This document shows positions 1 through 9,957 of a stretch of 64,000 nucleotides of DNA, in pieces; position 1 is the stretch's first letter; each line of letters begins with the position of its first letter. A program made the translations under genes and the position numbers. The notes beneath the pieces are model-generated. The model ran no database searches. It was not told the origin of the DNA and saw only the letters and a program-made list of their open reading frames with translations. This DNA is from Podospora pseudoanserina (taxonomy: Eukaryota > Ascomycota > Sordariomycetes > Sordariales > Podosporaceae): NCBI RefSeq assembly GCF_035222485.1, contig NW_026946672.1, positions 434,001 through 498,000 on the forward strand, in the 5' to 3' direction.

Positions 1-139
1 GTCCACGCTAGATTGAAGGGGTCCCAAACAAAATTCTCCTTAAACACCGGGTTAACCAGTACGTTTAGCTTTCATTTAGCGATTAATAGCACATCATACT
101 TGCGTTCTCGCCACCACAGTTGTCACAGCTTGGTCCCTC

Positions 140-532
140 TCAGCATACATGTACATTCGTAATTTCAACCCAGGATCGCTGACTTGCCGTGACGGTCACC
201 ATCACCGATCTCGTCCCGCTCGGCGTCATATCTGGGGTGGCAGTTTGCTGGCAGGGTGGTACAAATTTTTCCGTTATGCAAAACACTGAACTCACTGTTT
301 CGATAATATCGACGCGACCATAGTCCCACCCTGTTGGATCACCTGTTGAGATTCTGGTACCAAGATCGATCATTGTTGTCACGACTAGTGTTATAGCGCA
401 GGTGCTTGTAGGGTATGTGCTTGTTTTGTAGGCAGGTGACGTAAAAGTATAACGGGTATATGTCATCATTCTGTTGTGGTACTGGTTGCAGTTGCTAGTA
501 TTGGGATCGAAGGACTTCCAACGTGATTTGAC
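140..532 (-). pseudogene. Thr/Ser/Cys-rich exon, likely ectodomain of a membrane-protein gene
   Basis: An open frame of about 130 codons reads leftward and is rich in Thr, Ser and spaced Cys, with no convincing start codon of its own. An upstream stop is followed by a stretch around SNCNQYHNR, which suggests an internal exon. A possible GTACAT donor lies just before the stop, so the gene may continue past the window edge. The signal-peptide exon at 1585-1917 lies upstream on the same strand, and a relic transposon (about 577-1533) sits between them. I infer that both pieces may have belonged to one secreted or membrane protein, but no homology is recognised. Confidence 0.3.
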
Positions 533-803
533 TCAGCAGCAAGGGACTAGAAGACTGGTTAGGGAGGGGTGACATAATAGGTAGGTTGGATGACCAGGAA
601 ATGGACCACACGTGGATCTGGTCCACCACCACCACACCAGCTACACAACCTTGTTGAGATTATCTCTGAATGATCACACTAGCCACAACATGACTAATAT
701 TGGGACAATTTCTATAGGAGTTATACTAAAATGTAGCTCAATCACTGTTAGAGTCAGACATTGCATCTGCTTCTCGCTTACGCCTAGTTTGAACCCGATG
801 ACG

Positions 804-1226
804 TGTGACGAACCCCTATCCAGAACCTCTGAAAGGGACACCGGTTGAAGGCACTTCTGAACAATCCTGGTTCGGTACAGCTAAACAGTGTACAACAATG
901 GCTTGTCTCTATCACAATAGTCTAAATACCAACGATTGTGACTTGTATTGCATACTGCGGAACTGTCTATCTACGCCAACCAGTTCCTCCGTATATATAG
1001 ACCTCTATCCTCCAGGTACCTCCGTTCCTAGCTCACCACGATCACCAGTGAGCCTGGTGATCCGTCCTGGCTCACCACGCCCACCAGTGAGCCAAGTGAG
1101 CCGGCTCACTTCTGCCAAGAGTGAGCGCCCCACTGTCCTGCAGCTCCGTCGTTACATTCCACCTGATTGGCCACCACGACCGGCTGCAGTCTCCATCCTG
1201 CCTTACCATATGGTTGGTCTGTGACA
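804..1226. mobile_element. Solo LTR (fossil), same family as the copies at 26.4-27.1 kb
   Basis: The element begins TGTGACGAACC and ends CTGTGACA, and its first ~205 bases are nearly identical to the copies starting at 26405 and 26635, including a TATATATA promoter-like box near 991. The next ~120 bases differ from the other copies and contain their own short direct and inverted subrepeats built on CTCACCACG and CCAGTGAGCC. No internal retroelement genes are present, so this is a lone terminal repeat. It lies inside a relic DNA transposon. No clear 5 bp target duplication is visible, suggesting an older insertion than the 26.6 kb copy. Confidence 0.65.
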
Positions 1227-1345
1227 TTTAGGGTGGAGCATAGAATCCCGTACTTATTAGACGCTTTTCGCTGGCTTATACTAGCGGCAATATCTTTCCG
1301 GAAATTTTTAATATCGTCCTCGGTATATTTAGCTATTGATAGCAA
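1227..1345 (-). pseudogene. Transposase N-terminal helix-turn-helix remnant
   Basis: The minus strand reads SIAKYTEDDIKN, then ISQRKASNKYGI and CSTLN. This matches the start of fungal pogo/Fot1-type transposases (YTEDDL...RAAS.KYGIPRSTL, recalled family pattern). The frame is cut by the solo LTR. On the far side, from about 803 leftward, a short frame reading VQTRRKREADA resembles the next part of such proteins and then stops. Only the DNA-binding start survives and no DDE catalytic core is present. Confidence 0.45.
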
Positions 1346-1584
1346 AAAAACAGTAAAAGAAAAGCTTCATTTTTGGTCTCTGTGGGTGTAATATAAAGTG
1401 TGTGTTGATATCGGGGGGCTTTCGGAGGTCCAAGGTTGTGGAGGGTTTAATGTGGGTAGATGGCATGGGTAGTTCAAACCTACCTGGGCCACATCCATAT
1501 GTGGTCCACTTCCTTGTCATCCAACCTAGCCTGTAGAACTGTGCACTGCGTGTCATGAGGAGGGCCAAGTTGATCCCCGCCTAT

Positions 1585-1917
1585 TTAACGCGAAGTCAAC
1601 GCTGTTGCAAACATATCGGGTGTCCTTTTTTCCGGACTGGGCCACGGTTGGGATGACCTTAAACCCAATGGGACAATCATCTGTTTAGGTATTGGATTGG
1701 CTCTTCCCGGGGCGCTCCGGCTGCTATGTTGCTCACCTGGAAACACTTCCACAACCGTGAAATTCTGCGGTGAACTTCCATTGAAAAGGTACGAACCCCC
1801 GTCCACATAGTCGGCAATAATAGGTGGGCATGCATCAGGTGTGAGTTCTTTTGAAGCTCTAGCCAACCACACAAGCGCCGTGAAGCTGAATAGCGCATAT
1901 GAAACGAAGCTGGGCAT
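1585..1917 (-). CDS. Short secreted-protein exon with signal peptide
   Basis: ATG at 1917 opens a 110-codon frame with a hydrophobic leader (residues about 1-21, ending in ALVWLARAS) and then ELTPDACPPIIADYVDGG with a plausible N-glycosylation site (NGSS). A good donor (GTGAGC) follows TVVEVFP near 1732, so residues after about 60 may be intron read-through and the real gene may continue leftward. The exon at 140-532 is a candidate partner, now separated by a transposon. No family is recognised. It is parallel to the other leader-bearing genes at 2.3-3.8 kb. Confidence 0.45.
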   Translation of the reverse strand: MPSFVSYALFSFTALVWLARASKELTPDACPPIIADYVDGGSYLFNGSSPQNFTVVEVFPGEQHSSRSAPGRANPIPKQMIVPLGLRSSQPWPSPEKRTPDMFATALTSR

Positions 1918-2262
1918 CTTGAAAACAAGTTCAAGGTACCTGTCTGTGCATGTCCCTGAAGCCTGTCATCTCAATGGTGTTATGATATAAATGTCTGGAA
2001 GTCCTCCAGAGAGACTTCTCACGGAGGGTTATCCCGCGGATATGCATGTTGATATTACCCCAAGACTGTTGGACTGCAGGGGTTCTCTCGAGGTTGCAAG
2101 AAGAAATCTATAAATACATACTAATAGATTAACCGATGTTAAAGTAATGAACATTGATCTAGCCCACATATCACCACGTAACCCTCGCTCATATTTTAGT
2201 GCGAATATGTAACCATTGAACGCCCCAAGCCTCGTGTAGTTGATCCATTTCCATAACCTCAA

Positions 2263-2857
2263 TTATGCATGATTGACCTGTGCCGTTGAAGCGTTACCAA
2301 CGGGCGTCTTCGGTTCGGGAATGGAATCTGTCGGTGGCACCACAGATTCTTCTGATTGTTGGGGAGGGTCTGGAGTATACTCGGGCAGGTCGGGAGACCC
2401 GTCCCCAACCTTCATCTCGGGTGCGCTGGGTCCTGAATAATTGTCTTTGCTAGCCTGATTCGGATCAAACTGTTGGTATTTAGGTAATTGCTCCAACTCA
2501 GAGTCCGTGGTAGCAGAGGTGTTTGTGTTTGCCACAGGTGTGTTTCTGGTTTGTCGAGCGTAGAAGGACCATAAGAGGACACTGAGGGCCAGAAGACCAA
2601 CAACTCCTCCTACTACGCCGCCAGTGATCGCTCCATTGGAATCTTTTTCCCCATCTTCCGATCTTGCAGTTACTGGCATGGAAGATGTCAGTAGCCTTCT
2701 AGGGTACCTAGACTAAATGTAAAACTTGTGAGTCGGTACCTGTTCTCTGCCCATGATTACCCGTAGAGGGCACATAGAGCACTCCTGCCTCGACAAGAGT
2801 TGCTCCAAAACTTGCCACCAGAAGAAAGGCCGCCATTGACGCCCCTTTGCAATTCAT
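2263..2857 (-). CDS. Small single-pass membrane protein (175 aa)
   Basis: Two exons join: 2857-2740 and 2672-2263, with a 67 bp intron (GTACCG...CCAG). The product has a signal peptide (about residues 1-24), a very short ectodomain of about 30 residues, a transmembrane segment starting GAITGGVVGGVVGLLALSVL, a basic stop-transfer RQTR, and a Pro/Glu/Thr-rich cytosolic tail of about 95 residues. The Gly/Val-rich helix after a Ser/Asn-rich stalk is a layout common in fungal WSC-like and mucin-like surface proteins, but no extracellular domain is present. A sister helix exon lies at 3590-3784. Function is unknown; a surface sensor or shortened paralogue is possible. Confidence 0.65.
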
Positions 2858-3589
2858 GATTACTGTGACAAGAGACGACAGAAAAGGAGGAAAAGGTTGA
2901 TGTATGTATAAGAACGTATTTTATCCGAGATGTAAAAAGTGAATGAAGGAGACTGGACTTTCGGCAAAGAAAGATGGAGAATTAGTGAAACAACAGAACT
3001 CAGGAACGCTTTGAATGGGGACTGGTTTGTACTTCAATTTTATGCGAGACGTTTGCGCATCTGGGGGCTGTTGAATTTAGAAGATCAAACGCGACATTGT
3101 GCGGTACAGTTGAGGCTGAGACCTCGTTGTAGAGTCCGACGCGACCAATTGCTTTGAGAAACATCAGCTTCAGCCACAGCACAATGGTTTTCAGCTAGCG
3201 GTTAGCTAAAACAAGATCGGATGCGCCGCTGACACAATGCGATGCTTACTCTTTGAAAAAGATGAAACAGCAAAGCAAGCGCATTTGATCAAATCAGACA
3301 ACGTTCCAAACAATCTCACAAATAACTTGAATTACCAACTAGGTACTTGTCCCCAGCTTGCAATCGATTTTCGCCCACCATCTTCCAGACACTGTGCTCT
3401 AACTTGGCCTGACGACCACTTGATGGCTAGGCATCTCCGCAGGGAGATGTTGAGGACTAAGCTCTCCGATTTGAAATGCGGATTGCAACAGGTGCTCCAT
3501 TGTGCCTTTGCGCATACCCAGGCAACTCCGAGTACATGTACTGATACCTGGCGTCCAGCTTGGGTGTATTGACACCCAAGACTGTGTAA
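2858..3589. other. Intergenic, no gene seen
   Basis: Only short frames without coding character occur. This holds the promoter of the leftward gene starting at 2857. Confidence 0.5.
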
Positions 3590-3784
3590 TCACCCCTGTT
3601 GTATGCTTAGTTGCTGATACTCTGCTCGACGGCGGTGGAGGAGCCACATAACAATAGCCAGGATCGCAATACCAACAACACCTCCTACCACACCTCTAAT
3701 GATTGCTCCTGTGGGAGTAGCAGACCCCTCGGGTTCGGAATCTGCCGCCGGGTTCCCTCCTCCGCCTGCTGACTTGACATTCAC
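3590..3784 (-). pseudogene. Transmembrane exon of a second single-pass protein
   Basis: The frame reads NPAADSEPEGSATPTG, then a helix GAIIRGVVGGVVGIAILAIV and a short basic tail LLHRRRAEYQQL before a stop. It closely parallels the helix of the gene at 2263-2857, which points to a tandem duplication. A splice acceptor (CCTAACAG) stands directly upstream at about 3785, so this is a last exon. No convincing upstream exon with a leader was found in 3785-4080. It may be a decayed duplicate or its first exon may lie farther right. Confidence 0.4.
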
Positions 3785-4082
3785 TGTTAGGAATCGGGGT
3801 CAATACTCTGCCTGTCTGGAAGAATGACTAAATACATCTGCTACAGCTAGCCTCGTGCATTCAATTGTCAATTACAAAGTCAAGGTAACGAGCACCCCGT
3901 CGTTACATACTCAGGAAACGACCATTTCATTCAACGCATTGGGTCAGTAATCCCACCGATAGTTTTAAATTGCCGCTCAGCAGGAGAGAGGTGGAATACA
4001 ATGTGGTGCTACCTAGGTAGACAGGTACCTACAAAGCAAAGCTTGCAAACTTGAGCCAGGTGTACGATGCACCTGCACGCCC

Positions 4083-4436
4083 TCAGTCCCAGAAGCTGTC
4101 TTTCTCGGCGTACGTGTTGCCAGCCGTGACACGCGACTCGCCTCCGGCGCACAGGGAGCTGATAGCCACGGTGCTGTTAGGCTGGGGGAGATTTATCTCC
4201 TCTTTCCAGGCAGTGCTGACGAAATTGCCGCTCCGCAGCCTGGCTTTGTCCGTTACGTCGACAGACCCGATAGAAATACCATGGCTGACGGCAGCCTCTA
4301 CCGCCTTCGCGCCGACAGCGCCGTCAACTTGGGCGGCCAGGATGCGGAGCAGCTCCAGTGTATCCTTTTGCTCCGCCGGCGGCCCTGCGCTGATCTTCTC
4401 GGTGTCTGTACACATGGGTTCGGCACCATTTCCCAC
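4083..4436 (-). CDS. Hypothetical exon, about 117 codons
   Basis: The minus-strand frame has a coding look (many GC-ending codons) and contains TLELLRILAAQVDGAVGAKA and STVAISSLCAGGES. It begins right after TTGTAG, a possible splice acceptor at about 4437. Upstream, another frame reads LLIFASAQA near 4470, a signal-peptide-like stretch, so a two-exon secreted protein starting near 4519 is conceivable. I do not recognise the family, and splice sites joining these frames are not certain. Confidence 0.4.
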   Translation of the reverse strand: MGNGAEPMCTDTEKISAGPPAEQKDTLELLRILAAQVDGAVGAKAVEAAVSHGISIGSVDVTDKARLRSGNFVSTAWKEEINLPQPNSTVAISSLCAGGESRVTAGNTYAEKDSFWD

Positions 4437-5399
4437 CTACAACATGAAGGCGCCGAGCCTGGGCAGACGCAAAGATCAAAAGATAGTCTGAATTCACGTC
4501 TAGATATCTCCAATTCCATGAGTGGCTGGGGTACCTAGGTACCTTAGGTTTCGGCGCCTACAAGGTGCATGTTTCATGAGAACCCTTGTTACCTCGAGGT
4601 ACATCTTCTTTATCTACCCTGGTCATCAACCCCTTTACATATAACCTGACATACATTAGCATCAGCCGCCGGGACCGCTGTTTTCTTCCTTTTTCCCCCC
4701 TTTTCTCGCGGCGGGAGCCTTGAATCGGGTGTTGTTACTTCCAGGGCCATGCGCACACCATTATCCTATTTGGTCTTTCAGTGCAGTGCCAGAAGATGAA
4801 CCACACTGAGCTCAACTAGACGATGAGCGCGGCACCGAAGGACAGGTGCTGGGCCGAACATGATGAAGAGGGCCTAAAGAAGCAAGGCACGATCTCGATA
4901 GAGAGTCAGGTCGTCGACGGCAACGCGCGAGTCCACAACGGCAACAAACGTCTACACAACCAGGCGACCATCCACCTTCAATAGGCGCGATGCCGACATC
5001 CTGAACTGGCTGGCGCCACGCGTCAGCTTCCACCAGACACACGGCCGCATCCAGAGCAGGCGCACATCGCGCATCACGCCGACTCGGGCGACAACGACAA
5101 TTACCCGGGGAGGTGGCTCATCGATTCAGACAGGTACGATAAGTGGAGATCCGGCACTCTGATCAAATTATGGTGCTTAAAGATGCGTAGGTCGCCCCCA
5201 TGCCACAGGGTGTGGGGCACCAGACAAAGGCCCAGGTTTCGCCAAACCCACACCGGTTTGCTCTTAAGGCTGGATTTTCCTACTGTTTACTTTAAGACTT
5301 AAAAACCAACTTACTGTAATACCAATTTGTCAACCATTTCTGGCCATTTTGGCCCTCATTTTCGCAGCCAGTGGTTTTCCTAGGCCACCAGCCCAACAC
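4437..5399. other. Intergenic with palindromic GGTACCTAGGTACC
   Basis: A perfect 14-base palindrome GGTACCTAGGTACC is at 4530-4543. From about 4823 rightward an open stretch on the plus strand may be decayed 5' sequence of the NACHT-ankyrin gene, but no domain is recognisable. Confidence 0.35.
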
Positions 5400-7203
5400 A
5401 GGGAGACTAATGAAGCATACTTATTCCGATATAGTGGGCGCTGGCAAATCGATTCTCGCGTATGTCGTGCTCCGCAACCACCCCGCGGCGGCAGAGAGAC
5501 TAACATTGTCCCAGTTCTATCGTGATCACAGCACCTGCTAGAGCTACAAGAGCAGCTAAAGAGAAGCAGAAATAGCGCCAGGATAGCGTGCCTCTATCTA
5601 AGCTTCAAGGAGGAGTACACCCTCCTGGAGCTCCTCGGTAGTGTCATCAAGCCGCTGGTCGCAGTGGACGACGTGGTCCCTGAGTGTGTCGTCAAGGTAT
5701 GGAGGAAGCGGAACCAGGGCAACGACGCGGCCACGATCCAAGACTTTTTGACCATACTCCGCAACCTGGTGCAGGAGCAACGCGCCTTCATCGTCGTCGA
5801 TGCTTTGGACGAATGCAAGCCCGAGTACAGGCTCCGGCTCATGAGCCTCCTCCAACCGGAGTCCAGCAACGTCAGGCTTTTGGTGACGTCTCGGCTGCTG
5901 GACGAATTCGACGAGGTTTCGAGCGACTCTGAGCAGATCCAGATCACGGCAAACTCGACCGATCTCGATCTCTTCATTGACCACGAGTTCAAATCATATC
6001 CGCGGCTGAAGAAGTTCCTGAAGATGAACCCCACACTCCAGGAAGAAGTGAAGAATAGCATCAAGAGCGCTTGCGATGGCATGTGAGTGACCACGGATAA
6101 AATCGGCGCGGTAGAGGTAACGGGGCTAAAAGGTCGTAATTTGCCTAGGTTCTTGGTCGCCTTTCTCCAGATGCAGTCTATCGAGGCTGAGCGGACGCTA
6201 GGGGGGGATGCGTGGCAGCCTATGCAGCCTCCCGCGCAAGATCGACGACCTGTACGAGCACACCATGGCACGCATCTTCGGCATGGAAGAGGCCGACAGG
6301 AAGCTTGCCGTCGACACTCTGTCGTGGATCGCGTGCGCCAGCCGCCCGCTGGTGACCAAGAAGCTCCAGCACGCCCTCTCCATCGTCCCCGGCAACTTTG
6401 AGCTGGACTTGGACATGATATACCCCGAAGATGACATACGGGATGTTTGCGGCGTGCACTACACCGCCCAGGGCTACTTCAGGGACCGCTTCTCCGGGGC
6501 GACCTTCCCGGCGGAGATGTCGATGTTTTACACCACCGCCTTCTTCCTCGCCGTCGAGGCGAACCACCTGTCGGATGTCGAGAAGATGCTAGACAGCGGT
6601 GTCGGCGTGAACGCGCGCGGCCTGGGGCGCAAGACGGCGCTGTACATTGCTGCGGCCCAGAACTACGTGGAGGTCGTCAAGCTTCTTCTCGACGAAACGC
6701 CAAGCTGGACCTGCGGGACGCGGAGGGATAGATAACATACACAGCGAACGGAGAGAGGGAGCACAAAGAGGGTGAGCATATACATATATAACAGATTTCC
6801 CTTTGTTCCGTACGCAAAAGCTGACAGCAAGCTGGGGGAATCAGTGGTCCAACTTCTGAAAATCGCCGGCGCCGACCCCAACGAAAGAGGCCCGGCCGGC
6901 ATCACGAGGTTATACCAGGCGGCGGCAAGCGGCGACATCGAGAACGTCAAGTTCCTGCTCTAGAACAGTGTCAACCCGTCCATCACTACCAATTACGGCT
7001 GGGCTCCACTGCACTGGGCCGCCAACAGCGGCCACGCCGACTGCGTGCGCGAGCTGCTCAAGTGAAAAGTGGACCTGAACACCTTGGCGGATCTCTCGAC
7101 GACGCCGCTCGACATGGCCCCCCAGATGAACCAGACGCACATAATCAGGATCCTGTTCGACGCCGGCGCGAAGACAGCCGAGGAGGTTATGAAGGAGATT
7201 TAA
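5400..7203 (+). pseudogene. NACHT/STAND-ankyrin (NLR-like) gene, decayed
   Basis: Pieces of a fungal NOD-like receptor appear in order. There is a P-loop VGAGKSILAYVVL (about 5434-5472), a Walker B region FIVVDALDE (about 5788-5814), a sensor-like LLVTSR, an intron (6083-6148, GTGAGT...CTAG) joining CDGM to FLVAFLQMQS, and the post-NACHT helices LPRKIDDLYEHTMARIFGM. VHYTAQGYF (about 6455) and at least three ankyrin repeats follow (TALYIAAAQNYVEVVKLLLD near 6639; APLHWAANSGHADCVRELL near 7002). In-frame stops follow the P-loop segment, after KFLL (6961) and after ELLK (7063), and a frame change lies near 6190. Such proteins act in non-self recognition and programmed cell death; this copy looks non-functional. 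Confidence 0.75.
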
Positions 7204-7531
7204 GGAGATAACATCCTCCACGTGGTACGCAGAGCAGAGACGGACGCAGGGGTCTCCCCCGAGGCAAACGCGTTTTTCGCTTCTTACGCCTCACTAACGG
7301 GAATCTCGAAGAGTACGACCAGGAAGCCGACCCGGAGATTCTTTGAAAAAGGGCCAGCTTGTCACGTATCGGGAGATTCGCGCCTTCGTCGCCCTCAAGC
7401 ATGAGAAGTTCAAGGGCCTTGTCGAGGACGGGTCAACAATGACACTACGGCTAAAGGTCTGCCAGAGGGCGGAGATGAGGAACATGCTAATCAATAGTAT
7501 GGGCGGCGATGCGAGCATGTATTGCAACTAG
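7204..7531 (+). pseudogene. Degenerate coding stretch after the NLR relic
   Basis: Short frames such as AETDAGVSPEANAFFASYA (near 7232) and IRAFVALKHEKFKGLVEDG (near 7376) look protein-coding but lie in different frames with stops between. They may be the C-terminus of the NACHT-ankyrin relic or a separate lost gene. Confidence 0.3.
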
Positions 7532-7921
7532 GTAACTAGGTGAACTTGTTAAGGTTAGGTACTCTACGAGTACACTGAATCTGAAGAATAAAAGGAAAAG
7601 AGCAAGAGAAGATTTGACATAATGAGCCTGTGATGTGGCTTCTTGGTATGAGGGACGAACAACTGCCATAAATAAGTTTTCCAGGTACTTGTGCGCAAGC
7701 GGCCTCTCGTCAAAAATGGGGAAGACCACAACAGAGACGCCCCTGAATGGCACACAACTGCCAGCCAGCTGTCGGCAGAATAACACCTGTTCACAGTGCT
7801 GAATAAGTTCTTTATCCAGACACTTTCGGAACCACAGCCTTGTCCGCCGTTCCATGATGCTCTCCAGCCTAAATCTTAGGGTTGCTCCCATTTTAAGAGT
7901 CCCATGGTCCCCCAGTTCCAT
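7487..7921 (-). CDS. Hypothetical 144-codon frame
   Basis: ATG at 7921 opens a frame with mixed-polarity, domain-like sequence (RFRLESIMERRTRLWFRKCL; VVVFPIFDERPLAHKYLENL). It overlaps the far end of the NLR relic. Upstream the frame stays open to 7978 without another ATG. No family is recognised; it may be one exon of a lost gene. Confidence is low because codon bias is weak. Confidence 0.25.
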   Translation of the reverse strand: MELGDHGTLKMGATLRFRLESIMERRTRLWFRKCLDKELIQHCEQVLFCRQLAGSCVPFRGVSVVVFPIFDERPLAHKYLENLFMAVVRPSYQEATSQAHYVKSSLALFLLFFRFSVLVEYLTLTSSPSYLVAIHARIAAHTID

Positions 7922-7993
7922 ACCTCTTAAGTGGCCTTGTATTGACAGCCATACCCCGCCTTTATAATCAACTGACACATGTCAACTTTGAAA

Positions 7994-8362
7994 ATGAAAT
8001 CTTTCAATATTTGCCTTGCCGTTGCTGTCATCCGTTCGACAATCGTTGCAGCAATTGGTGACACTATTCCCTGCATCTGCAATTCAGGTCTACCAAAGGG
8101 CAACGGAAGCGATTGCAACCAGTGGTGCGGTGACGCCTGTTTGAAGTACCTACGGGAAGAACTCTTGATCATGGACCTAGCCCACTGCTTGGACTCGACT
8201 GTATGTCTACACGCCCTGTTGACTGGTGATGGCATCGACACATTGGCTAACTACCTACGATTCCTCCAACAGTGTGATACCGACAGCTCTGCAGAAGATA
8301 AAGATCGAGATGTCTGCAATTGCAGCTGCAAAAGCGTTCGCCAAGTTTCACAGGAGCCTTGA
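7994..8362 (+). CDS. Small cysteine-rich secreted protein (about 122 aa)
   Basis: The second in-frame ATG (7994; the first is at 7979) gives a proper signal peptide, MKSFNICLAVAVIRSTIVAA. The mature part is about 100 residues with about twelve Cys, including CIC, WCGDAC and CNCSC clusters, and no other recognisable domain. Size, leader and disulfide density fit effector-like or antimicrobial-like small secreted proteins (class inference only). It opens a run of five secreted-protein genes. An intron near the 3' end cannot be excluded because the reading continues into Lys/Arg-rich sequence just before the stop. Confidence 0.6.
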   Translation: MKSFNICLAVAVIRSTIVAAIGDTIPCICNSGLPKGNGSDCNQWCGDACLKYLREELLIMDLAHCLDSTVCLHALLTGDGIDTLANYLRFLQQCDTDSSAEDKDRDVCNCSCKSVRQVSQEP

Positions 8363-8655
8363 GGTGATAAGGCCAGGACGACAGCGAATTGATGGGAATG
8401 TAACATTCGGCGCGGAAGACCTTGGCTGGAGTTCTATCCCAGTCGAGTATTCTTCTCCGCGTTTCAACGCCGTCACGTCCATGACCACGCGCTAATCTAT
8501 TTTTTCCATAAAAGCCCACGAATGAGAAGTCACAAAGAGAGATACAGACGATATGAATGCCGGTACTTGTCCATGTCGATGATTGTACATAATGAGGCCA
8601 TTGCCCTGTTGTTGTAGAATAATACAGACCACCACCATTAGTCTGGCCAACCATC

Positions 8656-9957
8656 ATGAAGGTATTGACTCAGGCCATCTTCTTATCGGGGGCGTCAACA
8701 CTTGTTGATGCCCTGCCTTCATCTGGACTTGTTTCACCAAGAGCACCACCAGCCGAGTTTACAGCCAATCCAAACGTTGGCCCTGGTGGTACTAGGTGGA
8801 AAGACTCCCCCCATTTCCGCATCTACGGCGCAACCGACAATGCCGTAGCCGACAGGACCATCGCCATGCTCGAGGCGGCATACACCTGCTTCGTGAATGA
8901 CCTCGGATGGCGCAGCCCTGGACTCAGCTACAAACAAGATCACGACAATGGGCCCTGGCACAAGCTCAATGTCTACCAAGTGGAAACCCTTCCCGGAGCT
9001 GCCGCCAACACTCCCCTCGACCTCAACAGAGGACTGTCATGGCTCAACGTGGTCAAAGCATGGATGGCAGAGCCAGGTGTCGTCGTTCACGAGTTTGGGC
9101 ATGCCCTGACCTACTCGGCCGGGTGGTGGATCGACCAGTACCGCACCGGTGCTTGGTGGGAGACCGTCGCCAATTTCGTGGCGGATACCTACCTCACCTC
9201 TCCTCACTGCGCCCCAGCACGGGCAAAGTACAACCAACCTGAAGGCAACACCATAGTTGAACTCAAAAAGGTTATTGGCGACTCATATCAGGTCATCGTC
9301 GACGGCACAGTCGACACAGCCAACCACTACCAGGCCTTCCCCTTCCTGACCTACCTCCACAGCAACCCTGATCAGATTCAGGGACTGGGCACCAGCATCT
9401 TCCCCGGGGTCTGGACACAGTACAAGCGATACAGCGATGAGACACCGCTTCATGTGCTTGAACGCCTCATCGCACCTGGTGGCACGAAGATCCAGACTGT
9501 GGTGGCAAAATACTGGGCTCGGATGGCCTTTGTGGACATCAACCACCCCAAGGCTCAAGCCATGTGGAGGAGCCAGAGGTCACAGATCAACTACGGCAAT
9601 CTGGATAATCAGGGGAATGGGCGGTATAGAGTCAAAAGTGCGAGACGGCCTAGATATATGGGTGCGAACATCACCCCGCTCAAGACCAATGGGGCGGTGA
9701 ACGTCAGTGTCACTGTGACGATTTCTGGTGCGGGGAAGTTGACGTCTTTCCTTGCGGTGAGACAGACGAGCGGGGCTGTGAGATATGTTGAGTTGGTCAA
9801 TAGTAGTGGGAATGTTTCGGTTGGAAATGGAGAGGAGGCCATGCTTGTTGTGGTCAATACTCCGGCGAATCTGGTGCTGTTTGACCCGTTCAAGTTGACA
9901 GCAGAGACGAATACCGGGGTTGACTATACCGTTCAGATCTCAGGAGCTACGGTTTAG
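8656..9957 (+). CDS. Secreted HEFGH zinc-metalloprotease-like protein (433 aa)
   Basis: An intronless frame has a signal peptide (about residues 1-20, ending VDALPSS). The HExxH motif VVHEFGHAL lies at about residues 142-150, preceded by WLNVVKAWMAEPG, and a downstream WWETVANFVAD supplies an acidic residue in the place expected of gluzincin-type metal ligands. The last ~100 residues form a Gly/Thr/Val-rich beta domain. The arrangement resembles the DUF6055 family (recalled, not verified). The likely role is extracellular proteolysis. It lies 294 bases after the small Cys-rich gene on the same strand. Confidence 0.85.
   Translation: MKVLTQAIFLSGASTLVDALPSSGLVSPRAPPAEFTANPNVGPGGTRWKDSPHFRIYGATDNAVADRTIAMLEAAYTCFVNDLGWRSPGLSYKQDHDNGPWHKLNVYQVETLPGAAANTPLDLNRGLSWLNVVKAWMAEPGVVVHEFGHALTYSAGWWIDQYRTGAWWETVANFVADTYLTSPHCAPARAKYNQPEGNTIVELKKVIGDSYQVIVDGTVDTANHYQAFPFLTYLHSNPDQIQGLGTSIFPGVWTQYKRYSDETPLHVLERLIAPGGTKIQTVVAKYWARMAFVDINHPKAQAMWRSQRSQINYGNLDNQGNGRYRVKSARRPRYMGANITPLKTNGAVNVSVTVTISGAGKLTSFLAVRQTSGAVRYVELVNSSGNVSVGNGEEAMLVVVNTPANLVLFDPFKLTAETNTGVDYTVQISGATV

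Larger units (their letters stand above)
577..1533. mobile_element. Relic TA-flanked DNA transposon carrying a nested solo LTR
   Basis: Two inverted terminal repeats of about 40 bases face each other. The left reads TAGGTTGGATGAC near 582-594 and the right is its reverse complement near 1517-1529; similarity runs on through TGGACCACA and TGGAT. Both can be bounded by TA (575-576 and 1534-1535), as expected of the Tc1/mariner/Fot1 group. Inside, on the minus strand, is a transposase-like helix-turn-helix remnant. Removing the LTR at 804-1226 leaves about 530 bp, so the copy is internally deleted. Exact ends could shift by a few bases. Confidence 0.6.

Noticed and set aside
805-1224. 139-codon frame inside the first LTR
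   Set aside because: Lies wholly in the solo LTR, which has no coding role.
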